This document shows, one piece after another, positions 32,731 to 40,681 of a stretch of 40,681 nt of DNA. This stretch comes from an uncultured Bacteroidales bacterium (GTDB lineage: Bacteria; Bacteroidota; Bacteroidia; Bacteroidales; P3). Both the position numbers and the translations under genes were made by a program. The stretch covers positions 1 through 40,681 of the forward strand of contig ONDE01000021.1 in the NCBI GenBank assembly GCA_900316515.1. Reading direction: 5' to 3'. The number at the start of each line of letters is the position of its first letter. Position 1 is the stretch's first letter. The notes under the pieces were generated by a model. The model made no database searches and was not told the DNA's origin. It saw only the letters and a list, made by a program, of their open reading frames with translations.

Positions 32731-32760
32731 CACGGAAGTCGGCACCAAGTCGGCACCAAG
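32731..32760 (-). repeat. GGCACCA repeat element, copy B
   Basis: A 30-base element with two tandem AGTCGGCACCA units, 27 bases after the stop of the giant T9SS gene and 48 bases before the 5S rRNA. It is the partner of copy A at 31153. Confidence 0.75.
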
Positions 32761-32769
32761 TACCCAGCA

Positions 32770-32787
32770 GGAACATATTAATGTTCC
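32770..32787 (-). other. Hairpin immediately after the giant gene stop codon
   Basis: GGAACAT and ATGTTCC with a four-base loop start right after the TAG (32788-32790). No T run follows, so it is not a classic terminator; it may protect the 3' end or slow ribosomes. Confidence 0.5.
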
Positions 32788-35700
32788 CTATTTTTTATTA
32801 TTATGTTTCAGCAGGCGGACGGTATGTTGGCCTCCGTCAGCGGTAACGATGGTTAGTAAATATACTGCATTGGGACAGGATGTGATGTCAATGGAATAGC
32901 CGCCATTGCCTGTATCGGACAACGGGACTTCTTCACGGCGTCCCAACATGTCGGTGAGATATGCGGCAACTAGGCGGTCGGCAGTGACGATTGTGAGTTT
33001 CCCATTAGTCGGGTTCGGATAAACCATACAATCTTCCATACCCACCACATCGATGCCTTCTCTCTGCTGGAAGATTGCCATCAGCAAAGTGTCGCCAGTG
33101 ACAACCAGACTTCTCGGATTGGTGGTGTCGCCGTCGCTCCATTGCGTAAAGAGATAGTCCTCGTAGGGTGTCGCGGTCAATATGGCAGTGTCGCCGTAAT
33201 TGTAGAGACCACCACCCGTAACGGTGCCGTATTCGGCGTCGTTTACCGTGACGGCAACGACGTGGCGCGGAGGTGGCGGCAGGCTGCCACTTGGCTCTAT
33301 GACGATGTTGTCGACGGCTGCGGGGGCCTGGTGGTAGCCACCCAGGTTGTTGTGCCACATGAAGACCAACAGGTAATTGCCAGGATCGGCAATATGGAAT
33401 GTACCCGACATGTTCTGCCAGGTAGTGCTCTGGCTGAGGCTGTTATTGTTGTCGAGGGCTATGCCGCCTTCCGGCACATCGACATCGTCGAAGCCGCTTT
33501 GGCTGCCAGGAGTCAGGACGGTGTATGCCGGCACAATGGCAACACGGAAGTAGTCGTAGTGTAATTCTCCATTGCACTTCCAGTCGAAACTGTAGGAATA
33601 GTCACCCACGGTGTCGAAGCGGATAGTATAGGTAGCAAAAACCGTGGAGGATTGGCCGCTGTAGTTGTTGCTGGAACCGTTGTCGGTGATGTAGAGCGAG
33701 CGTCCGGGATGACCCGTGGCGCTTCCTATCATCCAGTAGTTGCGCTGGTCGCCATTGATGAGAGTCCAGCCATCAGAATTGTCGCCATCGAACCCGCCGG
33801 AGCATGGCAGCGTGTCGGGGGCGACGGAAAGCGTGGCCGCTACTACACACCTAGCAATGACCGAATCGAAGCAGCTGGGATAGACGTAGATGTAGTAGGC
33901 AGTACCCGAGGTGAGTCCTGTCAAGGTAAGCGACGTATGATGTCTGACAAGCATAGAACTGTCAATCTCGCCTTCGCCGCATCCTACGGTCACCATACCG
34001 CCGGCTCCCGAGCGGCTGGAGGTGCCGGGGATGAAGTCGACGGTGTCGTATTCTATATGCCAAAGGGTGCTGTTCCGGCTGGTGTCGCTCCATGCGACGG
34101 TGAGACTGTCAAGGCTCGCATATACGGCATGCAACTCTTCTGCTGGGGCACAAGGCAGCTCGTCAAGGACAATGTCGTCGATGTAGGGTCGATTCACAGG
34201 AGAATGATAAGGTGCTTTGAAAGCCACATGGCCGTGGGGACCGACGTAGCGGTTCAGCCGGACGGTGTGGTGGGAGTAGTCACTCAATGATGCGATGCGG
34301 GCAGTGTCGACGGCGATAAATGTATTGGTGTCGGTGGGGTCGCTCATCACTCCCACCACGATGAACGAGTTATAGTAGAAGTGGGCCGTACGCATCCAGA
34401 ACGACACCTGCAGGCTCGACACGGGGAATAGCGTTGAATCGGTGAGCGGCATGATGGCATACTGGTCGGAACATTCTGGTGAGATGTTGGCGGTGTGGAA
34501 CCGCATGGCTTTGCTGCCGCTGTGGGCGTAGGTGGAATCGTTGTGGACAAGAGGGGCGCCGCCGTACTCGCCAGCCCAGCCGGTGTTGTGTCGCAGCCAG
34601 CATTCAGGCAGCGTGTTCTCGCTGGAATATGTACTATACGACGGGATGCCCTCTACGCTCTCGAATCCTTCGACAAAAGGCAATGTGGTGAGGGGGCTAC
34701 AAAGGGTGTGGAACTGTTCGGGGTAAGAGGGATATCCCTCGTTGCCGCCACAGCTGGCAACGACAATCACCTCATAATCTGTGTTGGGATTGAGGCCGCC
34801 GATGCGAGCCATGGTGTCGTTCACAACGTGAGGGGGAACGCTGCCGATTTCGAATCCAGGTTCGCCTATATACACCATCCAGCTGTCGGCACCAGCAGTA
34901 CCGCTCCAAGTGGCAAAGACGCTGTCGGCCGTAGTTCCTGTCACACGGACATTTTGCACCGTGGGACATGTAACCGCCATTCTCAACGTGATGTTGTCGA
35001 GGTAGAAACCATTGTTGGGCATTCCGCTTTCTGGCGAAGGGGTATAGAATACGATGTATCGGCCGCTGCCATTATAGTTCTCGAAACGCACCGAGATGGA
35101 ATGAAGCGAAGAGACCGGTTCATCGCTGAGGTCGATGGTGTCGACAGGCACCAAGCCGGAATAGGTGTAGGAGTAAGAGGGGACTGTGATTTCCATACTT
35201 GCCGCAGGCAGGTCGCCAGAATACCAGGTGACATCCTCTGCAACACCGACAATTAAGTGGGTGCTGGGTATCGGAGAATAGCCGCTTCCGGGACGCTGGA
35301 TAAGGAAGTTCAACTCCAACTGGGTGATGTCAATCGAGTTATCCAGTCGTGGCAAGGCTGCCCAGCGGTAGTTGTGCGACGAGGACGAGAATACAAGTCC
35401 TACGGTATCCTCTCCGATATATAAATGTGTGGCGTGTGGAATACTTGAGGCGGTGGCTGGCACAGATCCTCGGCGCCAGCAGGGACTGATGGAGTTTTGG
35501 TATCCGTACTCGTAGCTCTCGAAGTCCTCGAAGTAGGGAATGTCGTCCATTGTCAGCGGCGGACACTCTGTCTTTATGCTTCCTGTCTGGAAGATGCCGG
35601 TGAACCCTATGCACTCGGCAGCGACGGCATAGTTGTAGAGGGTGTTGCTGGCGAGGGGATGGTAGGTGTAGAAGGTGTCGGTGATTCCCCGCACGGTGTC

Positions 35701-38700
35701 GTTGCCGAGGACGGCGGTGAAACTGCTGTTGCCCTCAGGGCTCCACACAAGTGTCACCGAGGTGTCTGTACACGAGGCTCTCAGGTGCGAGATGGGGTAG
35801 CACAGCTGGTTGGTGAGCACCACATCGTCGAGCAGCAGCTCGCGACCGTAGCTGGGTACAGAACCGCGAATGGCAATATAGTTGCCCGTGCCGCTATAAT
35901 TGGCAAAGCTGACCGTATAGAGCGCAGCGTCGAATGTGGGAGTGATGGTGTCGACCGCCACAAAGTTTGCGGTGTCGCCGTCGTGGTCCATCACACCGAT
36001 GATATATGAACCCCTTATGTCGCTGTTGCTCAATGTCCGGGCGTAGAACATCAGGTAGAGGTCGTGGATATTGTAGGCACCCTTGTCGACCGGAGGCAGC
36101 ACAACGTATAAGTTTTTATATTCGGTGGTCAACTCCCAATACATACTGTTGTCGCCGTGGATGCCGCTGGTGCCGTTATGCCTGTTGTAGGGGCGGCCGT
36201 TGTAACTATTGTTGGAGGGAAGGTCGTTTACACGCCTCCAGCAGTCGGGGAAGGCCTCGACATAGGAGGTGTTGTGTAGAGAGTAGTAAGGTGTATTTTC
36301 GAAGTCGTTGATGAGAGGCAGCGTGCTGAGAAGGTAGCAGGGGGTATGGAACGACGATGACCAATAGCTGCTGGTGTCGCCTACGCCGCAGATGGCACGG
36401 ATGCTGACGGTATACACCGTGTCGGCTTCAAGTCCGTGGATATTAAACAGGGTGTCGGTGAGATAGTATATGCTGTCGCCTATGGTGAGTTCCCACGCCG
36501 ACTCGCTGCCACCTCTTGTCCAGTAGACGGTGGCGCTGTCGGTGGTGACGTCGCGGAACCGGATATTGTCCACACGGCGGCACATCGGCTCATAGCTGAT
36601 GGTGATATCATCGATGGTGGCAGTCCAATCGGCCAACGAGGGACGGTTGGCACGGATGGCGATATACTGCCCGTCGCCGTTGTAGTTCTCGAACGAGACT
36701 TCATACCTGTCCCATACACGAACGGCGGGGTCGATGAAGACGGAGTCGACCGCCTGGAAGGTGTTGATGTCATTCGGGTTGGTCATCACGCCCACAATGA
36801 GAACCGGGTCGTCATTGCGGGTAGAAGACCTCGCCCAGAAGTTGAGATACAATGCGTTGATAGCATCTATGCCGGTATCTACTGGAGGAAGGACAATGGC
36901 CTGGTAGTTGCAGAATTGGGTGGCTACGGAGACACCGAAGCCCAGTCCCCGGTTACCAGTGTGGGCGCCGGATGAGATGACGGGGTGGGCGTGTTGGAAG
37001 GAGACGTCGTTGAGATGGTGCCAGCAATGTATGTTGGCAGGCACTGAGCCGCCGCCGACGGGCTGGCCTTCAAAACCGTAATGGAAGGGGATGCTGAGGG
37101 GTATGCAAGGGGTGGTGATGGTGACCGACGAGGACAGTAGGGTGTCGGTGCAGTTGGCCGTGACACGGTACTCGTAGATAGATCCCGGTTCCAGGTCGGC
37201 AATGGAGAAGAGATGCTCGGTGACGGTGGTCTCGGTGGCGACATTGACCCACTCGCCAGTGTCGGCAGGATTGACTAGGCGATAGTCGACATCCCATGAC
37301 GCTTCATGATAGCCGGGAATCCACAAAAGCCTGACGATGCCCGTGACGCTTGTGTCGACAAGTGTGACTGGAGGAATGCAGGTGGCCCTACCGGTGCAAT
37401 ATACATCTTGGCCGCCGGTGATGAGGCGTGTGTTGCTGCGCTTATCGAGGTCGAAAGTACCCAACCCGTATGATACATAGTTATTAGGGCGGGTGGCCCA
37501 TCTGGTCATAATACGATCAGGAGTGCTCTCCTGGCGGAAGGGGCGTGGCGAAGGGACAGCCACACCGCTGCTTCTGGTAATTGTCACACTAAGGTTGCTG
37601 GTGCCGTCGTATTCGAAGGCTCCCTGGTTGAATGGGATGTAGTTCCAGCCTTCGGTGGTAAAACTAAGAGTGCCGGTGAAGACCAACTCTCCTCCGCCGA
37701 TAAGGTTAGGGTTGGTGACACCCGACAAATCGGTGTTTGGGCTGTGAGACAGATAGATTGCGCAGTTGCCGAGCTGGTATGGCTGATTATCGGCATAGTC
37801 GAAGCCGATGCCGGTTATCGTTGTCGGGCCCGTGGCGGGGATCTCCGACGCCAGGAAAAGATGTTGCACTATAGAGAACGGAGCACCTGCGTAGACAGGA
37901 TACATGGCGCTGGTCTCTGTCCCGGGATTGCCCAGCACAATGGTGTCGACCGCCCGAGCGGCGGTATCCCAGCTGATGCAAGGCAGTTCCTGGGTTCTGA
38001 TGACAATGGTGTCTGCCTCGCCATTCAGCCCTCCGCATTCGGCGGCGACCGAAACCCAATAGGAGCTGTCGGGGACAAGGCCTGTGATCAGCAACGCCGG
38101 CTCGTAGGTGACGACGGTGGTGAGTGTGGTGTCTTCGACATTGCGGTAGTTAATCTCGAAGCTTGTGGGAGTGCCGAATTCTGTGTTGTAATCCCACGTC
38201 AGACGTGCTGCCGAGGCGGTAACTATGGTGTGTATGGCGCTGATAGAAGGGCATCGGTTGGGTATCTCCTCGAGGACGATGTCGTCGACAACGAACATGT
38301 TGGACGACTCCGACTTGAGCGCCACGTGGCCGTGAGGCCCGTCGTAATTGGCAAATCCTATCGTGAAACGCTCAAAGAGCATAGACCCGGAGATGGTGAC
38401 GCGCCTTATCGGCACAAAGGTGCTGGTGTCTGTAGGATCGCTCATCACGCCTACTGTGACATACGCTACGCGTGGTGAGTTGTTGACGCGGAGACTCTTT
38501 GCCCAAAACGACACCTGCAAATAGGACAGAGGATATGTGTATGCGTTGGTAAGCGGCATGATGGCGTATTGGTTCATACCGCTGAATAACATCGAGTTGA
38601 GGCCGCCGTATACATACGACTGATCGGCGTACACAGTGTAGGGATTATCGGTGTACACAATAGGACCGCCGCTGACGTTTAAGGGGTAGCCGGTATTGTA

Positions 38701-40470
38701 GTACAGCCAGCAGGGAGGCAGATTGTTGACCCTCGAGTAGTTGCCGTCGATGCCCACGACGTCTTCGAAGTCCTCTGTAAAAGGCAGACTGTTGAGAGGG
38801 GCGCACAGCGTGTGGAACCGCACAGGATAGGAGGGGTCGCTCAAACCGCTTTCGCAGTCGGCTTCCACCAGCAGTTCGTAGTCGGTGTTGGGGTTGAGAC
38901 CGTTGACAGTGATGCTGTTGCCGTGTACATAATGCGGGGTGAATGTACTGATATCCGCCCCGGGTGTGCCGATCAACACAAGGTTGCTGTCGGCCTGGTC
39001 GACGCCTTCCCATGTGGCCGAGACGCTGTTGTGAGACAAGTGGGTCACCCTGACGTGCTGCGGTGTCGGGCAGGGGTTCGCCACCTTTAGGACGACATTG
39101 TCAATGATGAAACTGTTGCTGATCGATGTCGAGAGGCTGTCGGGCAGCTGTGGTGCGAGGAAAGTGATGTATTTGCCGCTGCCGGTGTAGTTAGCGAACC
39201 TGACGGCGACAGGGTGTATGGAGTTGATTGCCGCGTTGCTGACATCTATCGTATCGACGGGGACGAATGTCTGTAAACCGGATTGTTCGAGGGCCAGTAT
39301 GTCGGAGACGACGCCCACAACGAGACGGCTTATGGTGTTTGTCTGGGTACTGCGTACGATGAGGAAGTCGAGTTCCAGATTGGAGACATCGACCGAGTCG
39401 TCGACCCGCTGCAATGCGGCCCACTCGTAGACTGTGCTCGAGGAGCCCATACTCAGACCCACAGTGTCGTTGTCGACCACGCAATTTACAGGGTATGGAT
39501 AGTTGACCGTCGGGCGGGAGTCGCCTTTGCGCCAGCAGGGGCTGATGTCATAAACATGGTAGCCGTAACTGTATGCCTCGAAGTCCTCGGTGTAAGGTAG
39601 GTCCACATAGCCGAGCGGGCGGCATTCGGTCCGTATGCTGCCTCTCAACCAAGGGCTGGTCGGCCCATCACATTCGGCAGCTACAGAATATTCGTACACT
39701 GTGTTTTCCGTAAGACCCGAAAAGGTATAGAATGTGTCGGTAACCCCAGCGACCGTATTGTTGTTTAGCACGATGGTGAAACTGCTGCCTCCGTTCCCTT
39801 CCCAGCTCAACGATACCTTGTTGTGAGAGGCGATGGCTGACAGGTTTGCCGGAGGTTCGCACCATTGATCGGTCAGATAGACATCGTCGAGAAACGCACC
39901 GAATTGTGAAGGGATGCGCGGACAGCGGAAAGCGATATACCTGCCCGTATCTGTATAGCTGGCGAAACTGACAGAATATAACGAGGCATTCAGGGTAAGA
40001 AAGACAGTATCAACGGGCACGAAAGATGATGTGTCGTCAGGAGAGCCCATCACACCAACGATAAACATGGGAAAAGGTGCCGACAAAACCGACCCCTTTG
40101 CGTAAAATGAGATGTGAAGGTTAGCAATCGGGCCGAGTAAGTTCGTCTCGACAGGTGGCAGCACGGCGTACTCATTGCGCGCATAGTTACTGGAGCTGTA
40201 ATGCTGAAAACTCATACTCTTGCTGCCATTGATAACATTCTCTATCTCGTTGGTAATATATGGATAATAGGCGCTTGACGTGCCATCGTTGATGCGTGTC
40301 CAGCATCCTGGGAATGCATTCCACATCGACGTCCCGCCTATCGAGTAGTGGGGCTCGTTCTCAAAATCATTATAATAAGGAAGGCTGTTGATGGTCTCGC
40401 ACCCCGACTGCGCCTGCGTCACCAACGATGTCAACAATACCAAGACAAAAGACAACAATATTCTTTTCAT
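32788..40470 (-). CDS. Giant T9SS cargo with eight choice-of-anchor J and eight Fn3 modules (2560 residues)
   Basis: A secreted, probably surface-attached protein with a signal peptide (1-20). Jelly-roll modules resembling choice-of-anchor J (MAM-like) begin near 30, 291, 562, 1127, 1384, 1644, 1929 and 2221. Each opens with a pattern like LPYTEDFE, has CW near 25-30 residues on, a GVM/GVV-DP strand and a closing DD-V/I. Fn3 modules lie near 205, 467, 740, 1030, 1298, 1557, 1834 and 2107. A different beta domain (about 830-1026) interrupts the pattern. An InlB-like repeat (about 2403-2468, YGTVTGGGLYNYGDTAILTATP...FTQWSDG) and a type A sorting tail (from VYPNPTNGK, 2483) close it. No catalytic motif is visible; binding or adhesion to glycans or proteins is the natural inference. 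Modules 1-3 and 5-7 are duplicates as a block. Confidence 0.9.
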   Translation of the reverse strand: MKRILLSFVLVLLTSLVTQAQSGCETINSLPYYNDFENEPHYSIGGTSMWNAFPGCWTRINDGTSSAYYPYITNEIENVINGSKSMSFQHYSSSNYARNEYAVLPPVETNLLGPIANLHISFYAKGSVLSAPFPMFIVGVMGSPDDTSSFVPVDTVFLTLNASLYSVSFASYTDTGRYIAFRCPRIPSQFGAFLDDVYLTDQWCEPPANLSAIASHNKVSLSWEGNGGSSFTIVLNNNTVAGVTDTFYTFSGLTENTVYEYSVAAECDGPTSPWLRGSIRTECRPLGYVDLPYTEDFEAYSYGYHVYDISPCWRKGDSRPTVNYPYPVNCVVDNDTVGLSMGSSSTVYEWAALQRVDDSVDVSNLELDFLIVRSTQTNTISRLVVGVVSDILALEQSGLQTFVPVDTIDVSNAAINSIHPVAVRFANYTGSGKYITFLAPQLPDSLSTSISNSFIIDNVVLKVANPCPTPQHVRVTHLSHNSVSATWEGVDQADSNLVLIGTPGADISTFTPHYVHGNSITVNGLNPNTDYELLVEADCESGLSDPSYPVRFHTLCAPLNSLPFTEDFEDVVGIDGNYSRVNNLPPCWLYYNTGYPLNVSGGPIVYTDNPYTVYADQSYVYGGLNSMLFSGMNQYAIMPLTNAYTYPLSYLQVSFWAKSLRVNNSPRVAYVTVGVMSDPTDTSTFVPIRRVTISGSMLFERFTIGFANYDGPHGHVALKSESSNMFVVDDIVLEEIPNRCPSISAIHTIVTASAARLTWDYNTEFGTPTSFEINYRNVEDTTLTTVVTYEPALLITGLVPDSSYWVSVAAECGGLNGEADTIVIRTQELPCISWDTAARAVDTIVLGNPGTETSAMYPVYAGAPFSIVQHLFLASEIPATGPTTITGIGFDYADNQPYQLGNCAIYLSHSPNTDLSGVTNPNLIGGGELVFTGTLSFTTEGWNYIPFNQGAFEYDGTSNLSVTITRSSGVAVPSPRPFRQESTPDRIMTRWATRPNNYVSYGLGTFDLDKRSNTRLITGGQDVYCTGRATCIPPVTLVDTSVTGIVRLLWIPGYHEASWDVDYRLVNPADTGEWVNVATETTVTEHLFSIADLEPGSIYEYRVTANCTDTLLSSSVTITTPCIPLSIPFHYGFEGQPVGGGSVPANIHCWHHLNDVSFQHAHPVISSGAHTGNRGLGFGVSVATQFCNYQAIVLPPVDTGIDAINALYLNFWARSSTRNDDPVLIVGVMTNPNDINTFQAVDSVFIDPAVRVWDRYEVSFENYNGDGQYIAIRANRPSLADWTATIDDITISYEPMCRRVDNIRFRDVTTDSATVYWTRGGSESAWELTIGDSIYYLTDTLFNIHGLEADTVYTVSIRAICGVGDTSSYWSSSFHTPCYLLSTLPLINDFENTPYYSLHNTSYVEAFPDCWRRVNDLPSNNSYNGRPYNRHNGTSGIHGDNSMYWELTTEYKNLYVVLPPVDKGAYNIHDLYLMFYARTLSNSDIRGSYIIGVMDHDGDTANFVAVDTITPTFDAALYTVSFANYSGTGNYIAIRGSVPSYGRELLLDDVVLTNQLCYPISHLRASCTDTSVTLVWSPEGNSSFTAVLGNDTVRGITDTFYTYHPLASNTLYNYAVAAECIGFTGIFQTGSIKTECPPLTMDDIPYFEDFESYEYGYQNSISPCWRRGSVPATASSIPHATHLYIGEDTVGLVFSSSSHNYRWAALPRLDNSIDITQLELNFLIQRPGSGYSPIPSTHLIVGVAEDVTWYSGDLPAASMEITVPSYSYTYSGLVPVDTIDLSDEPVSSLHSISVRFENYNGSGRYIVFYTPSPESGMPNNGFYLDNITLRMAVTCPTVQNVRVTGTTADSVFATWSGTAGADSWMVYIGEPGFEIGSVPPHVVNDTMARIGGLNPNTDYEVIVVASCGGNEGYPSYPEQFHTLCSPLTTLPFVEGFESVEGIPSYSTYSSENTLPECWLRHNTGWAGEYGGAPLVHNDSTYAHSGSKAMRFHTANISPECSDQYAIMPLTDSTLFPVSSLQVSFWMRTAHFYYNSFIVVGVMSDPTDTNTFIAVDTARIASLSDYSHHTVRLNRYVGPHGHVAFKAPYHSPVNRPYIDDIVLDELPCAPAEELHAVYASLDSLTVAWSDTSRNSTLWHIEYDTVDFIPGTSSRSGAGGMVTVGCGEGEIDSSMLVRHHTSLTLTGLTSGTAYYIYVYPSCFDSVIARCVVAATLSVAPDTLPCSGGFDGDNSDGWTLINGDQRNYWMIGSATGHPGRSLYITDNGSSNNYSGQSSTVFATYTIRFDTVGDYSYSFDWKCNGELHYDYFRVAIVPAYTVLTPGSQSGFDDVDVPEGGIALDNNNSLSQSTTWQNMSGTFHIADPGNYLLVFMWHNNLGGYHQAPAAVDNIVIEPSGSLPPPPRHVVAVTVNDAEYGTVTGGGLYNYGDTAILTATPYEDYLFTQWSDGDTTNPRSLVVTGDTLLMAIFQQREGIDVVGMEDCMVYPNPTNGKLTIVTADRLVAAYLTDMLGRREEVPLSDTGNGGYSIDITSCPNAVYLLTIVTADGGQHTVRLLKHNNKK
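34156..36342 (-). repeat. Internal block duplication in the giant gene, copy 2 (residues about 1377-2105)
   Basis: J5-Fn3-J6-Fn3-J7 matches J1-Fn3-J2-Fn3-J3 in order, with an offset of about 1353-1368 residues. Examples: LINDFENTPYYSL with YYNDFENEPHYSI, EDFESYEYGYQ with EDFEAYSYGYH, and NTLPECWLRHNTGW with NNLPPCWLYYNTGY. Confidence 0.75.
37393..37983 (-). other. Odd-one-out beta domain inside the giant protein (residues about 830-1026)
   Basis: This segment does not follow the J/Fn3 pattern. It has TIVLGNPGTETSAMYPVYAGAPFSIVQ-like opening, ITGIGFDYADNQPYQLGNCAIYLSHS, GWNYIPFNQGAFEYDGTSNLSVTITRSSG and a Cys-containing end. I recall similar segments in Bacteroidales Fn3 surface proteins; no function is known to me. 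Confidence 0.6.
38257..40407 (-). repeat. Internal block duplication in the giant gene, copy 1 (residues about 22-738)
   Basis: First copy of the three-module block (J1-Fn3-J2-Fn3-J3). The Fn3 modules also pair: FTIVLNNNTVAGVTDTFYTF here with FTAVLGNDTVRGITDTFYTY in copy 2, and GLNPNTDYELLVEADC with GLNPNTDYEVIVVASC. Confidence 0.75.
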
Positions 40471-40582
40471 AACTATGTCTCCAATTATTCTATTTCATTT
40501 ATATTAAACTGCCTTGAGCAGAAAAACATTTCACACTTTAAAAGTGTTTTTTAGCAAAATAGTAAGGGGGAGTATCCGTAGT

Positions 40583-40663
40583 GGGGGGGGTAATTGACTA
40601 ATACCCAGTTGATTATAACAACGCAACACTCTATAATCAATAATGATTATAAGTGCAAATATA
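40583..40663 (-). promoter_or_regulatory. Probable promoter and operator-like region of the giant gene
   Basis: TATATTTG on the reverse strand (40663-40656) is a -7 candidate about 186 bases before the ATG. Just downstream lie TTGATTATA (40609-40617), its inverted copy TATAATCAA (40632-40640) and TGATTATA (40644-40651), a possible operator set. A run of eight G (40583-40590, C on the sense strand) lies in the predicted leader. A weak ACACTT/AAGTGT hairpin followed by T6 (40533-40552) faces right. Confidence 0.45.
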
Positions 40664-40681
40664 CAAATTTATTTATACATA

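Noticed and set aside
32690..32790. Missing 23S rRNA taken as a partial rRNA operon
   Set aside because: No 23S sequence can be recognised here; the stretch holds a repeat element and a hairpin, so I call the 5S solitary.

Overview
The window comes from a Bacteroidota genome, most likely order Bacteroidales. Evidence read from the sequence: four proteins with type IX secretion (T9SS, Por secretion) type A C-terminal sorting domains, a Bacteroidota-type RNA polymerase omega subunit, a TonB receptor/DUF4249 lipoprotein pair, two further outer-membrane assembly or barrel proteins, and repeated TAnnTTTG -7 promoter boxes, several with a TTG or TTTG element 19-22 bases upstream. Most of the window is chromosomal housekeeping; the accessory part lies to the right of about 30.4 kb. 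I cannot name the species.

Layout. The left edge holds the end of a T9SS cargo gene. A forward run follows: bamD, rpoZ, coaBC, a lytic transglycosylase and uvrA, with tight or overlapping junctions (457-6714). A reverse unit encodes a response regulator, a histidine kinase, a hotdog thioesterase and DprA (9700-6744). An M14 carboxypeptidase with a T9SS tail runs forward (9785-11047) and is separated by a bidirectional terminator from a reverse tRNA-Phe. A long reverse unit (18957-11216) encodes an M16 peptidase, a voltage-gated-type ion channel, a TonB receptor, a DUF4249 lipoprotein, a 2-hydroxyacid dehydrogenase, a DUF3109 Cys-cluster protein and LspA; almost every junction overlaps. Forward again come a large TonB-type barrel protein, tRNA-Gln, and a lipid-flavoured cassette of PlsC-like acyltransferase, two tandem GH3 adenylating enzymes and a HAD phosphatase (22428-27379). 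An EEP-family nuclease/phosphatase and a large EF-hand membrane protein of unknown function are on the reverse strand, and a small conserved membrane protein is forward.

The right end is the most unusual part. It holds a C10 (streptopain-like) cysteine protease with a T9SS tail but no room for a propeptide, a structured non-coding stretch, a solitary 5S rRNA gene with its own terminator and no adjacent 23S, and a 2560-residue T9SS cargo built from eight jelly-roll (choice-of-anchor J) modules alternating with Fn3 modules. Three consecutive module pairs of that giant are duplicated as a block of about 2.2 kb. A nearly identical 30-base element lies just behind the stop codons of both the protease and the giant gene.

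A second theme is a family of short 7-8 base purine/pyrimidine repeats of the GAGTTAAG/GAATTAAG/GGTGAAA type. They occur between genes (16704, 19012, 21924) and also in frame inside genes: the CoaBC linker, the response-regulator linker and two signal peptides. All functional statements come from family recognition by eye; no database search was run.
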